Part shown: in pieces, positions 1 through 9,182 of the stretch
Numbering within the stretch: position 1 is the stretch's first letter
How the letters are laid out: the number at the start of each line of letters is the position of its first letter
Assembly: GCA_016744355.1 (NCBI GenBank)
Contig: JADGEN010000025.1
Location: forward strand, 1 to 39,766
Direction: 5' to 3'
Length of the DNA stretch: 39,766 bases
Source: Halieaceae bacterium
GTDB lineage: Bacteria > Pseudomonadota > Gammaproteobacteria > Pseudomonadales > Halieaceae
Notes under the pieces: model-generated
What the model was told of the DNA's origin: nothing
Databases searched by the model: none
What the model saw: only the letters and a program-made list of their open reading frames with translations
Position numbers and translations under genes: made by a program

Positions 1-288
1 GCTTAAAGCAATCAACACAAGGGTAAGAGGCGACTTCTTCCAAAGAGCACTGCGTGGAACTGCGGCGGAGCGCTCTTTCTCTCGCATTTCGATGGTGTAT
101 CGACCCGAGCGCCAACCCTCGTAGAGGGACACAACCTCCTCTACCGTAGATTGCTGACCCACTTTCACAACCTGTTGGCCACCTTCCTCGTAAATGCGAT
201 GTGCAAGTCCACGCTGATGCAGTACTGCACTCAGGGGGAGTAAATTTTCAGCCACATCAACACGCAGGGCGGTAAACTCGAAACTCAT
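1..288 (-). CDS. Rhomboid family intramembrane serine protease, N-terminal part (partial)
   Basis: The reading frame opens with ATG at 288 and runs off the window edge after 96 codons. I translated it directly: it begins MSFEFTALRVDVAENLLPLS and ends in a hydrophobic run (LTLVLIAL) that looks like the start of the first membrane helix. A short soluble N-terminal domain before the membrane core fits GlpG-type rhomboids, which cut membrane proteins inside the bilayer. The Ser-His catalytic residues would lie beyond the window. The gene starts 9 bases after the nadK stop, so the two are probably co-transcribed. The same three-gene neighbourhood (nadK, a DUF1853 gene, a rhomboid) is known in Pseudomonas. 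The family call rests on the N-terminal fold impression plus this context, so it is moderate. Confidence 0.6.
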   Translation of the reverse strand, partial: MSFEFTALRVDVAENLLPLSAVLHQRGLAHRIYEEGGQQVVKVGQQSTVEEVVSLYEGWRSGRYTIEMREKERSAAVPRSALWKKSPLTLVLIALS

Positions 289-297
289 CTAGACACT

Positions 298-1182
298 TCA
301 ACCATCGAGTGCGTTACTCCATCTCAGCTTGTCACGGCAACTGGCATAAAAATCCTGGCTTTTGGGGTGCAACAGAGTCAGGCGATGAGGCTTTTTGCTT
401 ATCAATACCGAGTCCCCGGGCCGCACCGTCATATTGACCTGCCCGTCACAGGTAACGGGGGGGTGGATTCGATTACGTTCCAGAATATCTATGCGAATTT
501 CGCTGCTGCCATCTACCACGATAGGCCGACTGCTGAGCGCATGGGGAAACATGGGCACCAACACCACAGCGTCAAGCGTGGGGTGCATAATAGGGCCACC
601 ACCCGACAGTGAATACGCTGTTGAACCCGTGGGCGTCGAAACAATAAGGCCATCTGCCCGCTGGCGATAGACAAAAACATCATTAATATACAGTTCGTAC
701 TCTATCATTTGGGCGGACGTTCCCGAGTTTACAACCACGTCATTGAGGGCATCGGCCCGGGCGACAATTTTATCGTCGCGAAGCACGCTGGCATCCAGCA
801 AAAAACGACTATCACGCTGGTAGTCGCCATCGAGGATAGCGTTCACCTGCTTCGACAGTTCATCAGGATTAATGTCTGCAAGAAAACCCAGACGGCCCCT
901 GTTAACACCAACCACGGGAGTATTGTATTTGGCCAGAGTGCGCGCAGCACTGAGCAAACTGCCATCACCACCAACCACAACTACAAGATCTGCCTGCTGA
1001 CCCAGGTCGTCCCTATTGGCCGCCACATAAGGATGACCCGGAAGTAATTCTCCGAGCCTATCCTCCAGTAGGACGATGAGACCACGCGCCACCAACAGAT
1101 CTGCCAATTCCTGTAGAATTGCCGCCAAGCCAGGTTGCTGGCTTCGACCTAATAGGCCTATTGTTTTAAAGGATGCATGCAT
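298..1182 (-). CDS. nadK: NAD(+) kinase
   Basis: This cytosolic kinase phosphorylates NAD+ to NADP+ with ATP. The 294-residue product matches the usual length (E. coli 292). Visible motifs are the GGDGS nucleotide-binding loop (residues 71-75, Asp73 catalytic), NRGRLGFLAD (94-103), TPTGSTAYSLSGGGP (183-197) and DGQ (246-248). I chose the start that gives MHASFKTIGLLG. An upstream in-frame ATG at 1233 would add 17 residues that do not resemble the family and would run past the start of the divergent gene. The gene is transcribed away from the DUF1853 gene and followed 9 bases later by the rhomboid gene. Identification is firm; only the exact start is open. Confidence 0.95.
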   Translation of the reverse strand: MHASFKTIGLLGRSQQPGLAAILQELADLLVARGLIVLLEDRLGELLPGHPYVAANRDDLGQQADLVVVVGGDGSLLSAARTLAKYNTPVVGVNRGRLGFLADINPDELSKQVNAILDGDYQRDSRFLLDASVLRDDKIVARADALNDVVVNSGTSAQMIEYELYINDVFVYRQRADGLIVSTPTGSTAYSLSGGGPIMHPTLDAVVLVPMFPHALSSRPIVVDGSSEIRIDILERNRIHPPVTCDGQVNMTVRPGDSVLISKKPHRLTLLHPKSQDFYASCRDKLRWSNALDG

Positions 1183-1245
1183 ATTGCCAGCGCCCTGCGA
1201 GAAAAGGGCTGCTATTATAACCGCGAAATGCATCGGAAAGGCAGC

Positions 1246-2208
1246 ATGTATCTACATCAATATAAAACGCGCGAAGTTCGCGATCTGGCCTGGGCCTGCT
1301 TCTCACAACCGCTGTTTCATAGCGAGATGCTTAGCAGCGACAAACCCGCCATTGCCAACTGTGGCTTGGCCCTGACCGATGAGCGGCAGGCGTGGCTGGA
1401 CCAGCTGGACAAATCGCCCCAGTCTTTACTCCGGCATCTGCAAACACTGCACAACACCAGGCTCGGCCTCTACTTTGAAAGCCTGTGGCATTTTTTCCTT
1501 CAAAGTGACCCACTGGTGGACCTAATTGCCCATAACCTGCCAATTCGTGACGGCGGCACAACCCTGGGCGAATTTGACTGCCTGTATTATTGCCACGTCC
1601 GGGCACAGCATTTTCACCTGGAGTTGGCGGTAAAGTATTACCTGAGCAATAGACAAGTCACCACAGGGCTGCACACAAGCCAATGGAAGGAGTGGTTGGG
1701 GCCCACCAACACCGACAACCTGGAGCGAAAGATTACGCACCTGACCCAGCACCAGATAAAACTTGGCGAGCACCCTATCGCAGTAGAGGCCTTACACGCA
1801 CTGAACATAGAAAAGCCCGGCAGAGAGATAGAAATAAAGGGTTATTTATTTCAGGATGCTTACGACCCCCTGTCACCACCTACTGGCCACAACAGTGAAA
1901 ACAGCCTGTGTTACTGGCTAAGCGTTGTGCAGCTCCCAGATTATATAGCGTCGAGTGAAAGCGTCAGCTTTTGTAAGCTGGACAAACCCCATTGGCTGGC
2001 ACCGGCCATGGCGTCTACACATGCAAATACCCTGCTCCGCAAAGATGAGGTAACCGGGCTAATGGCCCAGAATTTTGCCGATGGTGGCAGACCTGCAATG
2101 CTCGCCGGCTTTAATCAGGCTGGAGAAGAACACCAGCGCTTTTTTGTCACAGGCCCACAATGGCCTACAGACTCAGGTAAGCCAGTCAAAGCCTCTTCGA
2201 CCCTGTAG
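1246..2208 (+). CDS. DUF1853 family protein
   Basis: This is a 320-residue cytosolic protein of unknown function. It is assigned to DUF1853 from its opening (YLHQYKTREVRDLAWACFSQ), the stretch LGEFDCLYY (an acidic core suggestive of a nuclease-like fold) and its position next to nadK, as in Pseudomonas. The ATG at 1246 is preceded by GGAAAGG at 1234-1240 with normal spacing. An upstream in-frame ATG at 1177 overlaps the nadK start and is less likely. The 3' end overlaps the convergent desulfhydrase gene by 36 bases. No signal peptide or membrane helix is visible. The nuclease idea is only a guess from the FD motif and its conserved surroundings; no function should be assigned. Confidence 0.8.
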   Translation: MYLHQYKTREVRDLAWACFSQPLFHSEMLSSDKPAIANCGLALTDERQAWLDQLDKSPQSLLRHLQTLHNTRLGLYFESLWHFFLQSDPLVDLIAHNLPIRDGGTTLGEFDCLYYCHVRAQHFHLELAVKYYLSNRQVTTGLHTSQWKEWLGPTNTDNLERKITHLTQHQIKLGEHPIAVEALHALNIEKPGREIEIKGYLFQDAYDPLSPPTGHNSENSLCYWLSVVQLPDYIASSESVSFCKLDKPHWLAPAMASTHANTLLRKDEVTGLMAQNFADGGRPAMLAGFNQAGEEHQRFFVTGPQWPTDSGKPVKASSTL

Positions 2209-3075
2209 CCCACCGGTGTGTACCAGCACCACAGGCTGGTCTTCAGACCACTGCCCGGTGGACAACATTTGGTATACGGCAAACATGGCCTTGCCTGTAT
2301 ACACCGGGTCCAGCGGGATGTTATGCACGGCCTGAAACTCCAGAATAAACTCTCTTAAAGCCGGGCTTACGCGGGCATAACCGCCGCAATGATGCTCGTG
2401 TAGTATTTTCCACTTGGCGCAGTCACTCTTGGTAAATCCAGCCACACGGCCGTCCAGGTCGTATGCGCCTTTCAACACCGAGACACCTACAAGATTGGCA
2501 CTGCTGCTTGCTCCCAGGCCCCGTGCTATGCCCGCCAGCGTGGTTCCGGTGCCCACGGCGAGTACCATCGTTGAATGACCACAACCCTCCTCTACCAACA
2601 GGTCGCCTATCGCCTCGCAACCCTCTACACCGGCCAAGTTGGCGCCACCCTCGGGAATAACCAGACAGGGGTCAAAACGTGCTTGCAGCTTATCGATATA
2701 TGCTTTCTCCCCTCTCATTTTGTACTCTTGCCGGGAAACATAAATCAACTCCATCCCCCAGGCCCTGGCATCCTGCAACATGGGAGATGGACTGTGCGGC
2801 TCTTCGCCACGAACTATTCCAATCGTGCGTAGTCCAAGTGCTAACCCGGTAGCGGCCAGGGCATGCAAATGATTGGACCATGCACCGCCAAAAGATACCA
2901 ATGTGGTGATGCCTCGTTTGCGCGCGGCGATGATGTTACCCTGCAGCTTGAACCACTTATTGCCCGGCGCATTCCCATCGCACAGGTCCAGACGCAACAC
3001 ACTGACGGATGCCAGTGACACACCCAGAACAGGCATACCACTAAGCTGGGTTACAAGCTTGGAATCAGATTTCAT
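2173..3075 (-). CDS. PLP-dependent D-cysteine desulfhydrase / ACC deaminase family
   Basis: This fold-type II pyridoxal-phosphate enzyme has 300 residues, slightly shorter than typical members (about 330). Lys40 in GNAPGNKWFKLQGN is the expected Schiff-base lysine. SFGGAWSNHLHALAATG (about 61-77) corresponds to the SNH substrate/PLP loop, and a Gly-rich phosphate-binding loop, AVGTGTTLAGIA, follows further on. The family opens the ring of 1-aminocyclopropane-1-carboxylate or removes sulfide from D-cysteine. Most bacterial members of this kind are D-cysteine desulfhydrases or uncharacterised. It is convergent with, and overlaps, the DUF1853 gene by 36 bases, and diverges from the DUF3313 lipoprotein gene. 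The substrate cannot be read from the sequence. Confidence 0.85.
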   Translation of the reverse strand: MKSDSKLVTQLSGMPVLGVSLASVSVLRLDLCDGNAPGNKWFKLQGNIIAARKRGITTLVSFGGAWSNHLHALAATGLALGLRTIGIVRGEEPHSPSPMLQDARAWGMELIYVSRQEYKMRGEKAYIDKLQARFDPCLVIPEGGANLAGVEGCEAIGDLLVEEGCGHSTMVLAVGTGTTLAGIARGLGASSSANLVGVSVLKGAYDLDGRVAGFTKSDCAKWKILHEHHCGGYARVSPALREFILEFQAVHNIPLDPVYTGKAMFAVYQMLSTGQWSEDQPVVLVHTGGLQGRRGFDWLT

Positions 3076-3127
3076 TGTAGGTTTAGTTTCTCACCTCTAA
3101 AGAGTTTAATTATTACAGGAGTTAACC

Positions 3128-3817
3128 ATGATCAAACACATTTTAGGCATAGTTGGCACACTGACACTAGTGGCAGCGTGCACCACAGGCACACCCGAAA
3201 TACAAACCGGTGACGATGCAGAAGTCATCGGCGACAACTTGCACAAAATAGATAACTCCCGCGCAGACATGGCCTACGTTGATCCCAATGTCGATTTCAG
3301 CAAGTACAACAAAATATTGTTGATGCCCCTTGGTGTCGATAACGTTGAGATAAAACAACCTGGTACCAGCAGTTCAGTGAACCGAAGCAGAAACAAAAAC
3401 TGGGAACTCACCGATGCTGATAAAGTAAAATTACAAAAGGCATTCCACGACGCCATGCTGAAACAGCTTGAAGACAAAGGTGACTATCCTATCGTTAGCG
3501 AGCCTGGCGACGATGTGCTGACCATCCAGGCCAGCTTGATAGGCATCGCACCCAGCGCGCCTAAGGATGACGCCATGTCCCGCGGCGCCGGACGCTCATA
3601 CACCTACACCGAAGGTGGCGGTGCCATGGCCGTCATGGTGGCCTATGCCGATTCAGAAAGTGGTGAAGTACTGGGCATCATGAAAGACACTCGCTCAAGT
3701 AGTTCTTACTGGGGTCGTAACAACAGTGTGAGCAATTTGGGGGACGTGCGCTCTATGTTCAATAGCTGGGCGGTTTCGATTCGCAGCGGATTGGATCACG
3801 TTCACGGCAGAGACTAG
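3128..3817 (+). CDS. DUF3313 family lipoprotein
   Basis: This is a 229-residue exported protein. Its N-terminus has a Lys, a hydrophobic core and the lipobox LVAAC, so it should be cleaved and lipid-anchored at Cys18. The segment YVDPNVDFSKYNKILLMPLGV and the following pattern are typical of DUF3313 lipoproteins, whose role is unknown. The start has the Shine-Dalgarno-like sequence AGGAG just upstream (3117-3121). It diverges from the PLP enzyme gene and is convergent with lipA. A Ser/Arg-rich stretch near residues 77-84 and the segment GGGAMAVMVAYADSESGEVLG suggest a beta-rich periplasmic domain. Family call good, function unknown. Confidence 0.82.
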   Translation: MIKHILGIVGTLTLVAACTTGTPEIQTGDDAEVIGDNLHKIDNSRADMAYVDPNVDFSKYNKILLMPLGVDNVEIKQPGTSSSVNRSRNKNWELTDADKVKLQKAFHDAMLKQLEDKGDYPIVSEPGDDVLTIQASLIGIAPSAPKDDAMSRGAGRSYTYTEGGGAMAVMVAYADSESGEVLGIMKDTRSSSSYWGRNNSVSNLGDVRSMFNSWAVSIRSGLDHVHGRD

Positions 3818-3909
3818 CTGCACCCCCCCCAAGGGGCTGTCATACCGAGTCATTTACCGCTTTGTTGTCTACTGGCAGCAAAGCGGAAGCCCTCTCAGCT
3901 ATAGAAGTA

Positions 3910-4905
3910 TCAGACGCCGGAAAGCCCCACATTGTTTTTCTGTAACACTTGCTCAGCGCGGTAGCTAGAACGCACCAATACACCTGACACCACTTCAAGA
4001 AACCCTTTGCGCAAACCCAACTGACGCAAGTGCTCAAACTCATCGGGGCTAACATAGCGGTCTATAGGCAAGTGATTAACAGTAGGCTGCAGATACTGCC
4101 CCAGAGTGAGAATATCTACATTCGCTTTACGCAGGTCATCCATACACTGAAGAATTTCTTCATCGGTTTCACCCAGCCCCAGCATCAAACTGGTTTTGGT
4201 AAGCACCTCTGGCTTATAGGCTTTAGCATGAGCCAGCACGTCCAGTGTTTGTTGATAACTCGCACGGGGGTCGCGCACCGGATGGGTAAGCCGACGCACG
4301 GTCTCTATATTTTGGGCAAAAACCGCAATACCTGAGTCAACTACAGCTTCTACGTCAGCCAGTACACCTTCGAAATCAGGCGTCAGGGCCTCTACGGCGC
4401 AATCGGGGTTGTGCTCAATAACACGTTTAACACAGGCGGCATAATGTCCTGCCCCACCATCGTCCAGATCGTCACGATTCACAGACGTGAGCACGAGATA
4501 TTTCAGCCCCATAAGTTGCACTGACTTTGCGGTTTGTTCAGGCTCTTCGGGATCCAGCCAACCCTTGGGGTTACCCGTATTTACCGAGCAAAACCGACAG
4601 GCTCGGGTGCAGACATCACCCATTAACATTATGGTGGCCGTGCCGGAACTCCAGCACTCGCCCATATTGGGGCACTTGGCCTCCTCACACACGGTGGCAA
4701 GCTTGTGTTCGTGCACAATTGAGCGGGTTTTTTCGTAGGCAGCGCCACCTTGCAGCTTTACCCGCAACCACTTTGGCTTGGGCAGGCGTGCGCGCTCGTC
4801 TCCACTGGATTTTATGCCGTCCTTGATAGCCCGCACACCGTGATCATTGATGAATTTTTCACCACTGGGGATCTGCACCGCAGGAATAAGCTTGTTGTCT
4901 GACAT
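3910..4905 (-). CDS. lipA: Lipoyl synthase (radical SAM)
   Basis: LipA inserts two sulfur atoms into octanoyl groups on the E2 and H proteins of 2-oxoacid dehydrogenases and the glycine cleavage system. The 331-residue product carries both iron-sulfur cluster motifs: the auxiliary cluster cysteines C73, C78 and C84, and the radical-SAM CxxxCxxC at C99, C103 and C106. The C-terminal RSSY motif supplies the serine ligand of the auxiliary cluster. Length and motif order are normal. No lipB is adjacent, although the two are often neighbours. It stands alone, diverging from the thioesterase operon. Confidence 0.97.
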   Translation of the reverse strand: MSDNKLIPAVQIPSGEKFINDHGVRAIKDGIKSSGDERARLPKPKWLRVKLQGGAAYEKTRSIVHEHKLATVCEEAKCPNMGECWSSGTATIMLMGDVCTRACRFCSVNTGNPKGWLDPEEPEQTAKSVQLMGLKYLVLTSVNRDDLDDGGAGHYAACVKRVIEHNPDCAVEALTPDFEGVLADVEAVVDSGIAVFAQNIETVRRLTHPVRDPRASYQQTLDVLAHAKAYKPEVLTKTSLMLGLGETDEEILQCMDDLRKANVDILTLGQYLQPTVNHLPIDRYVSPDEFEHLRQLGLRKGFLEVVSGVLVRSSYRAEQVLQKNNVGLSGV

Positions 4906-5018
4906 GTAATACTGACTCGAATGCGTTTCACCACAAGGGACGCTAGTATAGCGGATATTGTAGTGGTAGGCTCGCTAGCTCGAAAAATTCAAAGCACACA
5001 GGATTAACAACAAAAACT

Positions 5019-5438
5019 ATGACAGTAGAAGAGAAATTAAACATGCTTAACGATCATCGCCCACCCTGCCTCGACGCACTGGGAGCTGCGGTAACAGGAA
5101 TGGACCATGAGGAAAAATCTGCCACTATGACTTTCACCATCCCACTGGATTTTTGCCACAGCGGCAATGTGGTACAGGGCGGCTTTGTGGCAGCGATGCT
5201 TGATGCGGCCATGTCACACGCAGTGTTTACCAATATTGAGGAAGTCATTGCACTACCAACGCTGGAACTTAAAATCAGCTACCTAAGGGCATCGCTGGCG
5301 GGCTCATTTTCAGCTAAAGGAAAAATTATCAGAGCGGGCAAATCCATCGTGTTTCTGGAAGGAGAGTTGTTTGACCCGCAGGGCGAACTGACCGCCACCG
5401 CCAGCTCAACTGCTAAAGTCATCCTACCCAAGAAGTAA
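5019..5438 (+). CDS. PaaI-family hotdog thioesterase
   Basis: This small 139-residue hotdog-fold protein probably hydrolyses an acyl- or aryl-CoA thioester. The pattern HSGNVVQGGFVAAMLDAAMSHA (about residues 47-68) is the hotdog helix with the HGG-like active-site segment typical of the PaaI/4-hydroxybenzoyl-CoA thioesterase group. ALPTLELKISYLRA follows as the dimer-interface strand. It is the first gene of a four-gene operon; 36 bases separate it from the acyl-CoA ligase. A thioesterase next to a ligase suggests control of one CoA-linked intermediate, but the substrate is not readable. Confidence 0.85.
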   Translation: MTVEEKLNMLNDHRPPCLDALGAAVTGMDHEEKSATMTFTIPLDFCHSGNVVQGGFVAAMLDAAMSHAVFTNIEEVIALPTLELKISYLRASLAGSFSAKGKIIRAGKSIVFLEGELFDPQGELTATASSTAKVILPKK

Positions 5439-5474
5439 CGCACTAATTTATAACAATAAAACCGAGGTATAAAC

Positions 5475-7163
5475 GTGTACGAGCAGCTTAAATCAGTCTG
5501 GGACGAATACACCAGCGCAGGACAAATTTTTGAAGTAAATACAGTAGACATCGACGGTGTCCCCACGCGAAATTTTGTCCACGCGCCGCCTTCTTTACGC
5601 GAATTCTGGCTGGGCGCAGCCCAACATGGTGAGCGGGAATACCTGATATTTCAAGACGAGCGATACACTTACAGCCAAGCCCAACAATACTGTGCATCAC
5701 TGGCTAATTGGCTACATCAACAAGGTGTGGTGCCAGGGGACAGGGTTGCCATCGCCATGCGCAATTACCCCGAATGGATGCTGGCGTACTGGGCCATCAC
5801 GTCAATGGGGGCTGTGGTAGTAGGCATGAACGCATGGTGGATTCCGCAAGAAATGCACTATGCCCTGACAGATTCGAAGCCCAAGGTACTAATTTGCGAT
5901 CGTGAGCGCCTAGCACGCTTCGCTGAAATTCAAAGCGACTTCCCCGACATGTGTGTACTTGCGGTTCGACTGGACGAAGAACTCCCAGAGGGGGTTCACG
6001 CATGGGAAGATGCGATGAAGGCCGATCCAGAAATGCCCGACGTCAGCATAGATCCCGACGATGATGCCTGTATTTTCTATACTTCAGGCACCACGGGTAA
6101 GCCCAAAGGCGCGCAGCTTACCCATAGAGGCTGTATTGCCAATGTAATGAACCTGGCATTTATCAACACGATACAGCCTGTAGCAATTGCCCGGCACAAG
6201 GGCGAAGAGCCCCCCGTCCAAGACCCGACCAAACAACTGTGCGCACTGGTGGCAACCCCGCTGTTTCATGTGACAGCCAATAACTGCGTTGCTCAGGTAT
6301 CCACTATGATTGGTGCCAAATTGGTGCATATGTATAAATGGGATGCTGCAGAAGCTCTGCGAATTATTGAAGAAGAAAAAGTGTCTACTTTTAGTGCAGT
6401 TCCCATGATGTCCAGAGAAATGTTACTTCACCCCGACTTCAAAACCCGGGACACCAGCACCTTGCAGGCAATAGGCGGTGGCGGTGCAGCCTTACAGCCC
6501 GATTTAGTGGCCAAACTGGAAGAAGGTACGCAGAACGCTAGAGCCAGCACCGGCTATGGCATGACCGAAACCTGCGGCATTATCGCAGCAGTGGCCGGAG
6601 ACTTTTTTGTAGACCGCCCCGCCAGTGTAGGCAGAGCCATGCCTACCTTCGAGGCCAAGTGTGTTGATAATCAGGGTAACACCGTGCCAGTGGGTGAACG
6701 CGGAGAACTGTTGGTGCGTGGCGCGCCTGTAATTAAAGGCTATTTGAATCGTCCGCAGGATATTGTCGATGGTTGGCTGGAAACCGGTGACATTGCGTAT
6801 ATGGACGAAGACCACTTTATTTACCTGGTTGACCGCAAGAAAGACATGGTTCTCCGGGGTGGTGAAAACGTTTACTGCGCTGAAGTAGAAAATGCGATTT
6901 TTGCTCACGAAGCTGTTGCCGAATCTATTGTGTTCGCCGTGCCCGACGACCGGCTGGGCGAAGAAGTGGGCACAGCGATTTACCTCAAAGAAGGTGTTAC
7001 GGTCGATGCTGAAACTATTCGCACCCACTGCCGCGAACAGCTTGCGCCCTATAAAGTGCCACGCTACATCTGGTTTGTAACTGAGCCATTGCCGCGCAAT
7101 GCCAATGGTAAGTTTGTTAAACGGGCCGTGTCTGAGACACTGGATGTTGCCGATGCGGGATAA
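5475..7163 (+). CDS. Acyl-CoA synthetase (AMP-forming, class I adenylate-forming)
   Basis: This 562-residue enzyme activates a carboxylic acid to its AMP ester and then to the CoA thioester. Family motifs in order are the P-loop-like YTSGTTGKPKG (about 202-212), STGYGMTETCG, GWLETGDIAYMDEDH, the hinge DRKKDMVLRGGENVYC, and near the C-terminus PRNANGKFVKR with the catalytic lysine at about 546. It starts with GTG at 5475, preceded by GAGGT. It lies in an operon with a PaaI thioesterase, a SnoaL-like protein and an LLM oxidoreductase. The substrate is probably a fatty, steroid-side-chain or aromatic acid; the sequence does not decide. Confidence 0.93.
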   Translation: MYEQLKSVWDEYTSAGQIFEVNTVDIDGVPTRNFVHAPPSLREFWLGAAQHGEREYLIFQDERYTYSQAQQYCASLANWLHQQGVVPGDRVAIAMRNYPEWMLAYWAITSMGAVVVGMNAWWIPQEMHYALTDSKPKVLICDRERLARFAEIQSDFPDMCVLAVRLDEELPEGVHAWEDAMKADPEMPDVSIDPDDDACIFYTSGTTGKPKGAQLTHRGCIANVMNLAFINTIQPVAIARHKGEEPPVQDPTKQLCALVATPLFHVTANNCVAQVSTMIGAKLVHMYKWDAAEALRIIEEEKVSTFSAVPMMSREMLLHPDFKTRDTSTLQAIGGGGAALQPDLVAKLEEGTQNARASTGYGMTETCGIIAAVAGDFFVDRPASVGRAMPTFEAKCVDNQGNTVPVGERGELLVRGAPVIKGYLNRPQDIVDGWLETGDIAYMDEDHFIYLVDRKKDMVLRGGENVYCAEVENAIFAHEAVAESIVFAVPDDRLGEEVGTAIYLKEGVTVDAETIRTHCREQLAPYKVPRYIWFVTEPLPRNANGKFVKRAVSETLDVADAG

Positions 7164-7192
7164 CGCAGTATTTGTCATAGCAGGAGAGTACC

Positions 7193-7600
7193 GTGGATAA
7201 AAACACACCGGCAATAGCCGCGCACAAAGCATCGATCGCAAATTCCATGGCGGGTAACAAGGCGCAATGGCTAGAGGTTTTTGCAGATGATGCCGTGGTT
7301 CAAGATCCTGTTGGCCCCTCGCCTTTCGACCCGGAAGGAGAGGGTTTTAAGGGCAAACAACGCATTGCCGAGTTTTGGGACATGATGATAGGCCCGAACA
7401 ATCTCACCATCGTTCCGCACAAGCGCATTGCATGTGGAGATAATATTGTGGCCGTTAACATGACTGTTACCAATGACATGGGCGAGATGAAATCTGTGGT
7501 AGAAATGGTGGTTATATACGAAGTAAACGATGTTGGTAAGCTCAGTTCGCTCAAGGCTTACTGGGATCTTGAAGCCCTAATGGAACAAATGGCCGGTTAA
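7193..7600 (+). CDS. SnoaL/NTF2-like protein
   Basis: This 135-residue protein looks like a small alpha+beta-cone (NTF2/ketosteroid isomerase/SnoaL) domain. The pattern MAGNKAQWLEVFADDAVVQDPVG followed by a central AEFWDMMIGPN and three long beta strands is characteristic. It starts with GTG at 7193 after AGGAG. Such proteins are isomerases, hydratases or limonene-epoxide-hydrolase-like enzymes, or have no catalytic role. The gene lies 29 bases after the acyl-CoA ligase and 24 bases before the LLM oxidoreductase, so it probably acts on the same compound. Asp/Glu residues in the pocket cannot be assigned without structure. Confidence 0.8.
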   Translation: MDKNTPAIAAHKASIANSMAGNKAQWLEVFADDAVVQDPVGPSPFDPEGEGFKGKQRIAEFWDMMIGPNNLTIVPHKRIACGDNIVAVNMTVTNDMGEMKSVVEMVVIYEVNDVGKLSSLKAYWDLEALMEQMAG

Positions 7601-7624
7601 TCTTTCAGACACAGGAAATTCACA

Positions 7625-8482
7625 ATGCATATCGGATTCAGCTCGATGAACACCCCCGCCGACCCCGCCCCCACAGAACTCGCTGTGGCGCTGGAAGAAC
7701 GGGGCTTCGAATCACTATGGTACGGCGAACACAGCCACATTCCCTGTTCAATGCAAACGCCTTACCCCGGTGGCGGCGAAATGCCCGACCCCTACCGTCA
7801 CATGGCAGATCCTTACGTGTCTTTAATGGCGGCTGCCTCGGTCACATCAACATTGAAACTTGGCACCGGTATAGCGCTGATTATGGAGCGTGATATTTTT
7901 TCCCAGGCTAAAACCATCGCGACTCTGGATAGACTGTCCAACGGCCGTGTATTACTGGGGGTAGGCGTGGGCTGGAATGAGGAAGAATTCGCCAATGTTA
8001 ACCCGCACCCCTGGAATAAACGCTTCGGCGTGATGCGCGAAACTGTAGCGGCAATGCGCAAGCTTTGGACGCAGGAACAAGCCGAATATCACGGTGATTA
8101 TATTAACTTCGACCCGGTATGGTGTAGCCCAAAGCCAGTGCAAAAAAATGGACCACCGGTAATATATGGTGTCATGGGGCCACTGGGAATAAAGCACGCC
8201 ACAGCAGTAGCGGATGGCTGGATGCCGGCCGATGTGGGACTGCCTCAAGCCCGCGAGCAGATCGCAGCATTCCGTCAGATGGTACGTGAGGCGGGTCGCA
8301 ACCCCGATGATGTGCCCATCACTGTGCAAGCCCTACTCACACCAGATATCGATAAACTACGAGAGTTTGAGGACCTGGGTGTGGTACGGGTGAATATTGG
8401 CATTGCCGTTGACATGTGGGACAAGCCCAACGAAGTTATGCCCCTGATAGACCACTTTGGCAATATTATTGCCAAGCTATAG
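7625..8482 (+). CDS. LLM-class (luciferase-like) flavin/F420-dependent oxidoreductase
   Basis: This 285-residue TIM-barrel protein belongs to the bacterial-luciferase superfamily. ESLWYGEHSHIP near the N-terminus and LGVGVGWNEEEF (about 116-127) are the standard signatures of the actinobacterial-type LLM subgroup. That subgroup uses coenzyme F420 or reduced FMN. F420 use in gammaproteobacteria is uncommon but known, so the cofactor is left open. It is the last gene of the operon starting at 5019, with 24 bases between it and the SnoaL-like gene. It probably oxidises or reduces the CoA-linked intermediate handled by the operon. Confidence 0.85.
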   Translation: MHIGFSSMNTPADPAPTELAVALEERGFESLWYGEHSHIPCSMQTPYPGGGEMPDPYRHMADPYVSLMAAASVTSTLKLGTGIALIMERDIFSQAKTIATLDRLSNGRVLLGVGVGWNEEEFANVNPHPWNKRFGVMRETVAAMRKLWTQEQAEYHGDYINFDPVWCSPKPVQKNGPPVIYGVMGPLGIKHATAVADGWMPADVGLPQAREQIAAFRQMVREAGRNPDDVPITVQALLTPDIDKLREFEDLGVVRVNIGIAVDMWDKPNEVMPLIDHFGNIIAKL

Positions 8483-8549
8483 AGGCTCGGGGAACTAAAT
8501 CAATTCTAAGGCGGTCTATATTTTATTGTTAATTTCTGGAGTTTCACCC

Positions 8550-9134
8550 ATGCCGCTGCGAATACTTTGTTTTCTTTTGCTCACCAGTCTAGCCATGATT
8601 TCCCATGCAGAGAATGCCAAGGCGATTTTTGCAGGGGGTTGTTTCTGGTGCATGGAGTCCAACTATCAGGACATAGACGGTGTGGTTGACGTAGTATCCG
8701 GTTTTAGTGGTGGCGAACTGAAGAATCCTACTTACAAGGGAAATCACGAAGGCCATTATGAAGCCATAGCGGTGACTTACGATCCAGCTACTATCAGCTA
8801 CGACGAACTTCTCACCCTGTTCTGGCACAGTATCGATCCTTTCGATAGCAGCGGCCAATTTTGCGACAAAGGGGCCAGCTATCGTTCAGCTGTCTTTACC
8901 AGTAACAACGCGGAGCGCGCTCTCGCAATAAAAACCCGCGATGCGGTCAGCGCTCGCTTTCCCGCACAGACCGTGGCGACCGAAATACTAGACGCGAAAA
9001 ACTTCTGGCCTGTAGAGGAAGGGCACCAAGACTACTACAAGAAAAACCCTGTGCGCTATAAGTACTACCGCTGGAACTGTGGTCGCGATCAACGCGTAGA
9101 AGAAATTTGGGGAGACGAGGCGGTCAAACACTAA
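8550..9134 (+). CDS. msrA: Exported peptide-methionine (S)-S-oxide reductase
   Basis: MsrA repairs oxidised methionine in proteins. The 194-residue product has a short hydrophobic leader ending around SHAEN, then the catalytic GCFWC motif (Cys31 nucleophile, Cys34) and the family segments GHYEAIAVTYDP and EGHQDYYKKNP. Most MsrA proteins are cytosolic; this leader suggests export to the periplasm, where repair would need a reductant other than cytosolic thioredoxin. I start at MPLRILC rather than 24 bases upstream, because CTGGAG at 8536-8541 sits at proper distance and the leader then begins normally. No msrB is adjacent. Confidence 0.93.
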   Translation: MPLRILCFLLLTSLAMISHAENAKAIFAGGCFWCMESNYQDIDGVVDVVSGFSGGELKNPTYKGNHEGHYEAIAVTYDPATISYDELLTLFWHSIDPFDSSGQFCDKGASYRSAVFTSNNAERALAIKTRDAVSARFPAQTVATEILDAKNFWPVEEGHQDYYKKNPVRYKYYRWNCGRDQRVEEIWGDEAVKH

Positions 9135-9182
9135 TCAGTGTTAACTGATCGCGAGTACGTCTAACAATGAGCATCGGGAATA

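Noticed and set aside
1177-1245. Longer N-terminus for the DUF1853 protein
   Set aside because: It would overlap the divergent nadK start; the start at 1246 has a better ribosome site.
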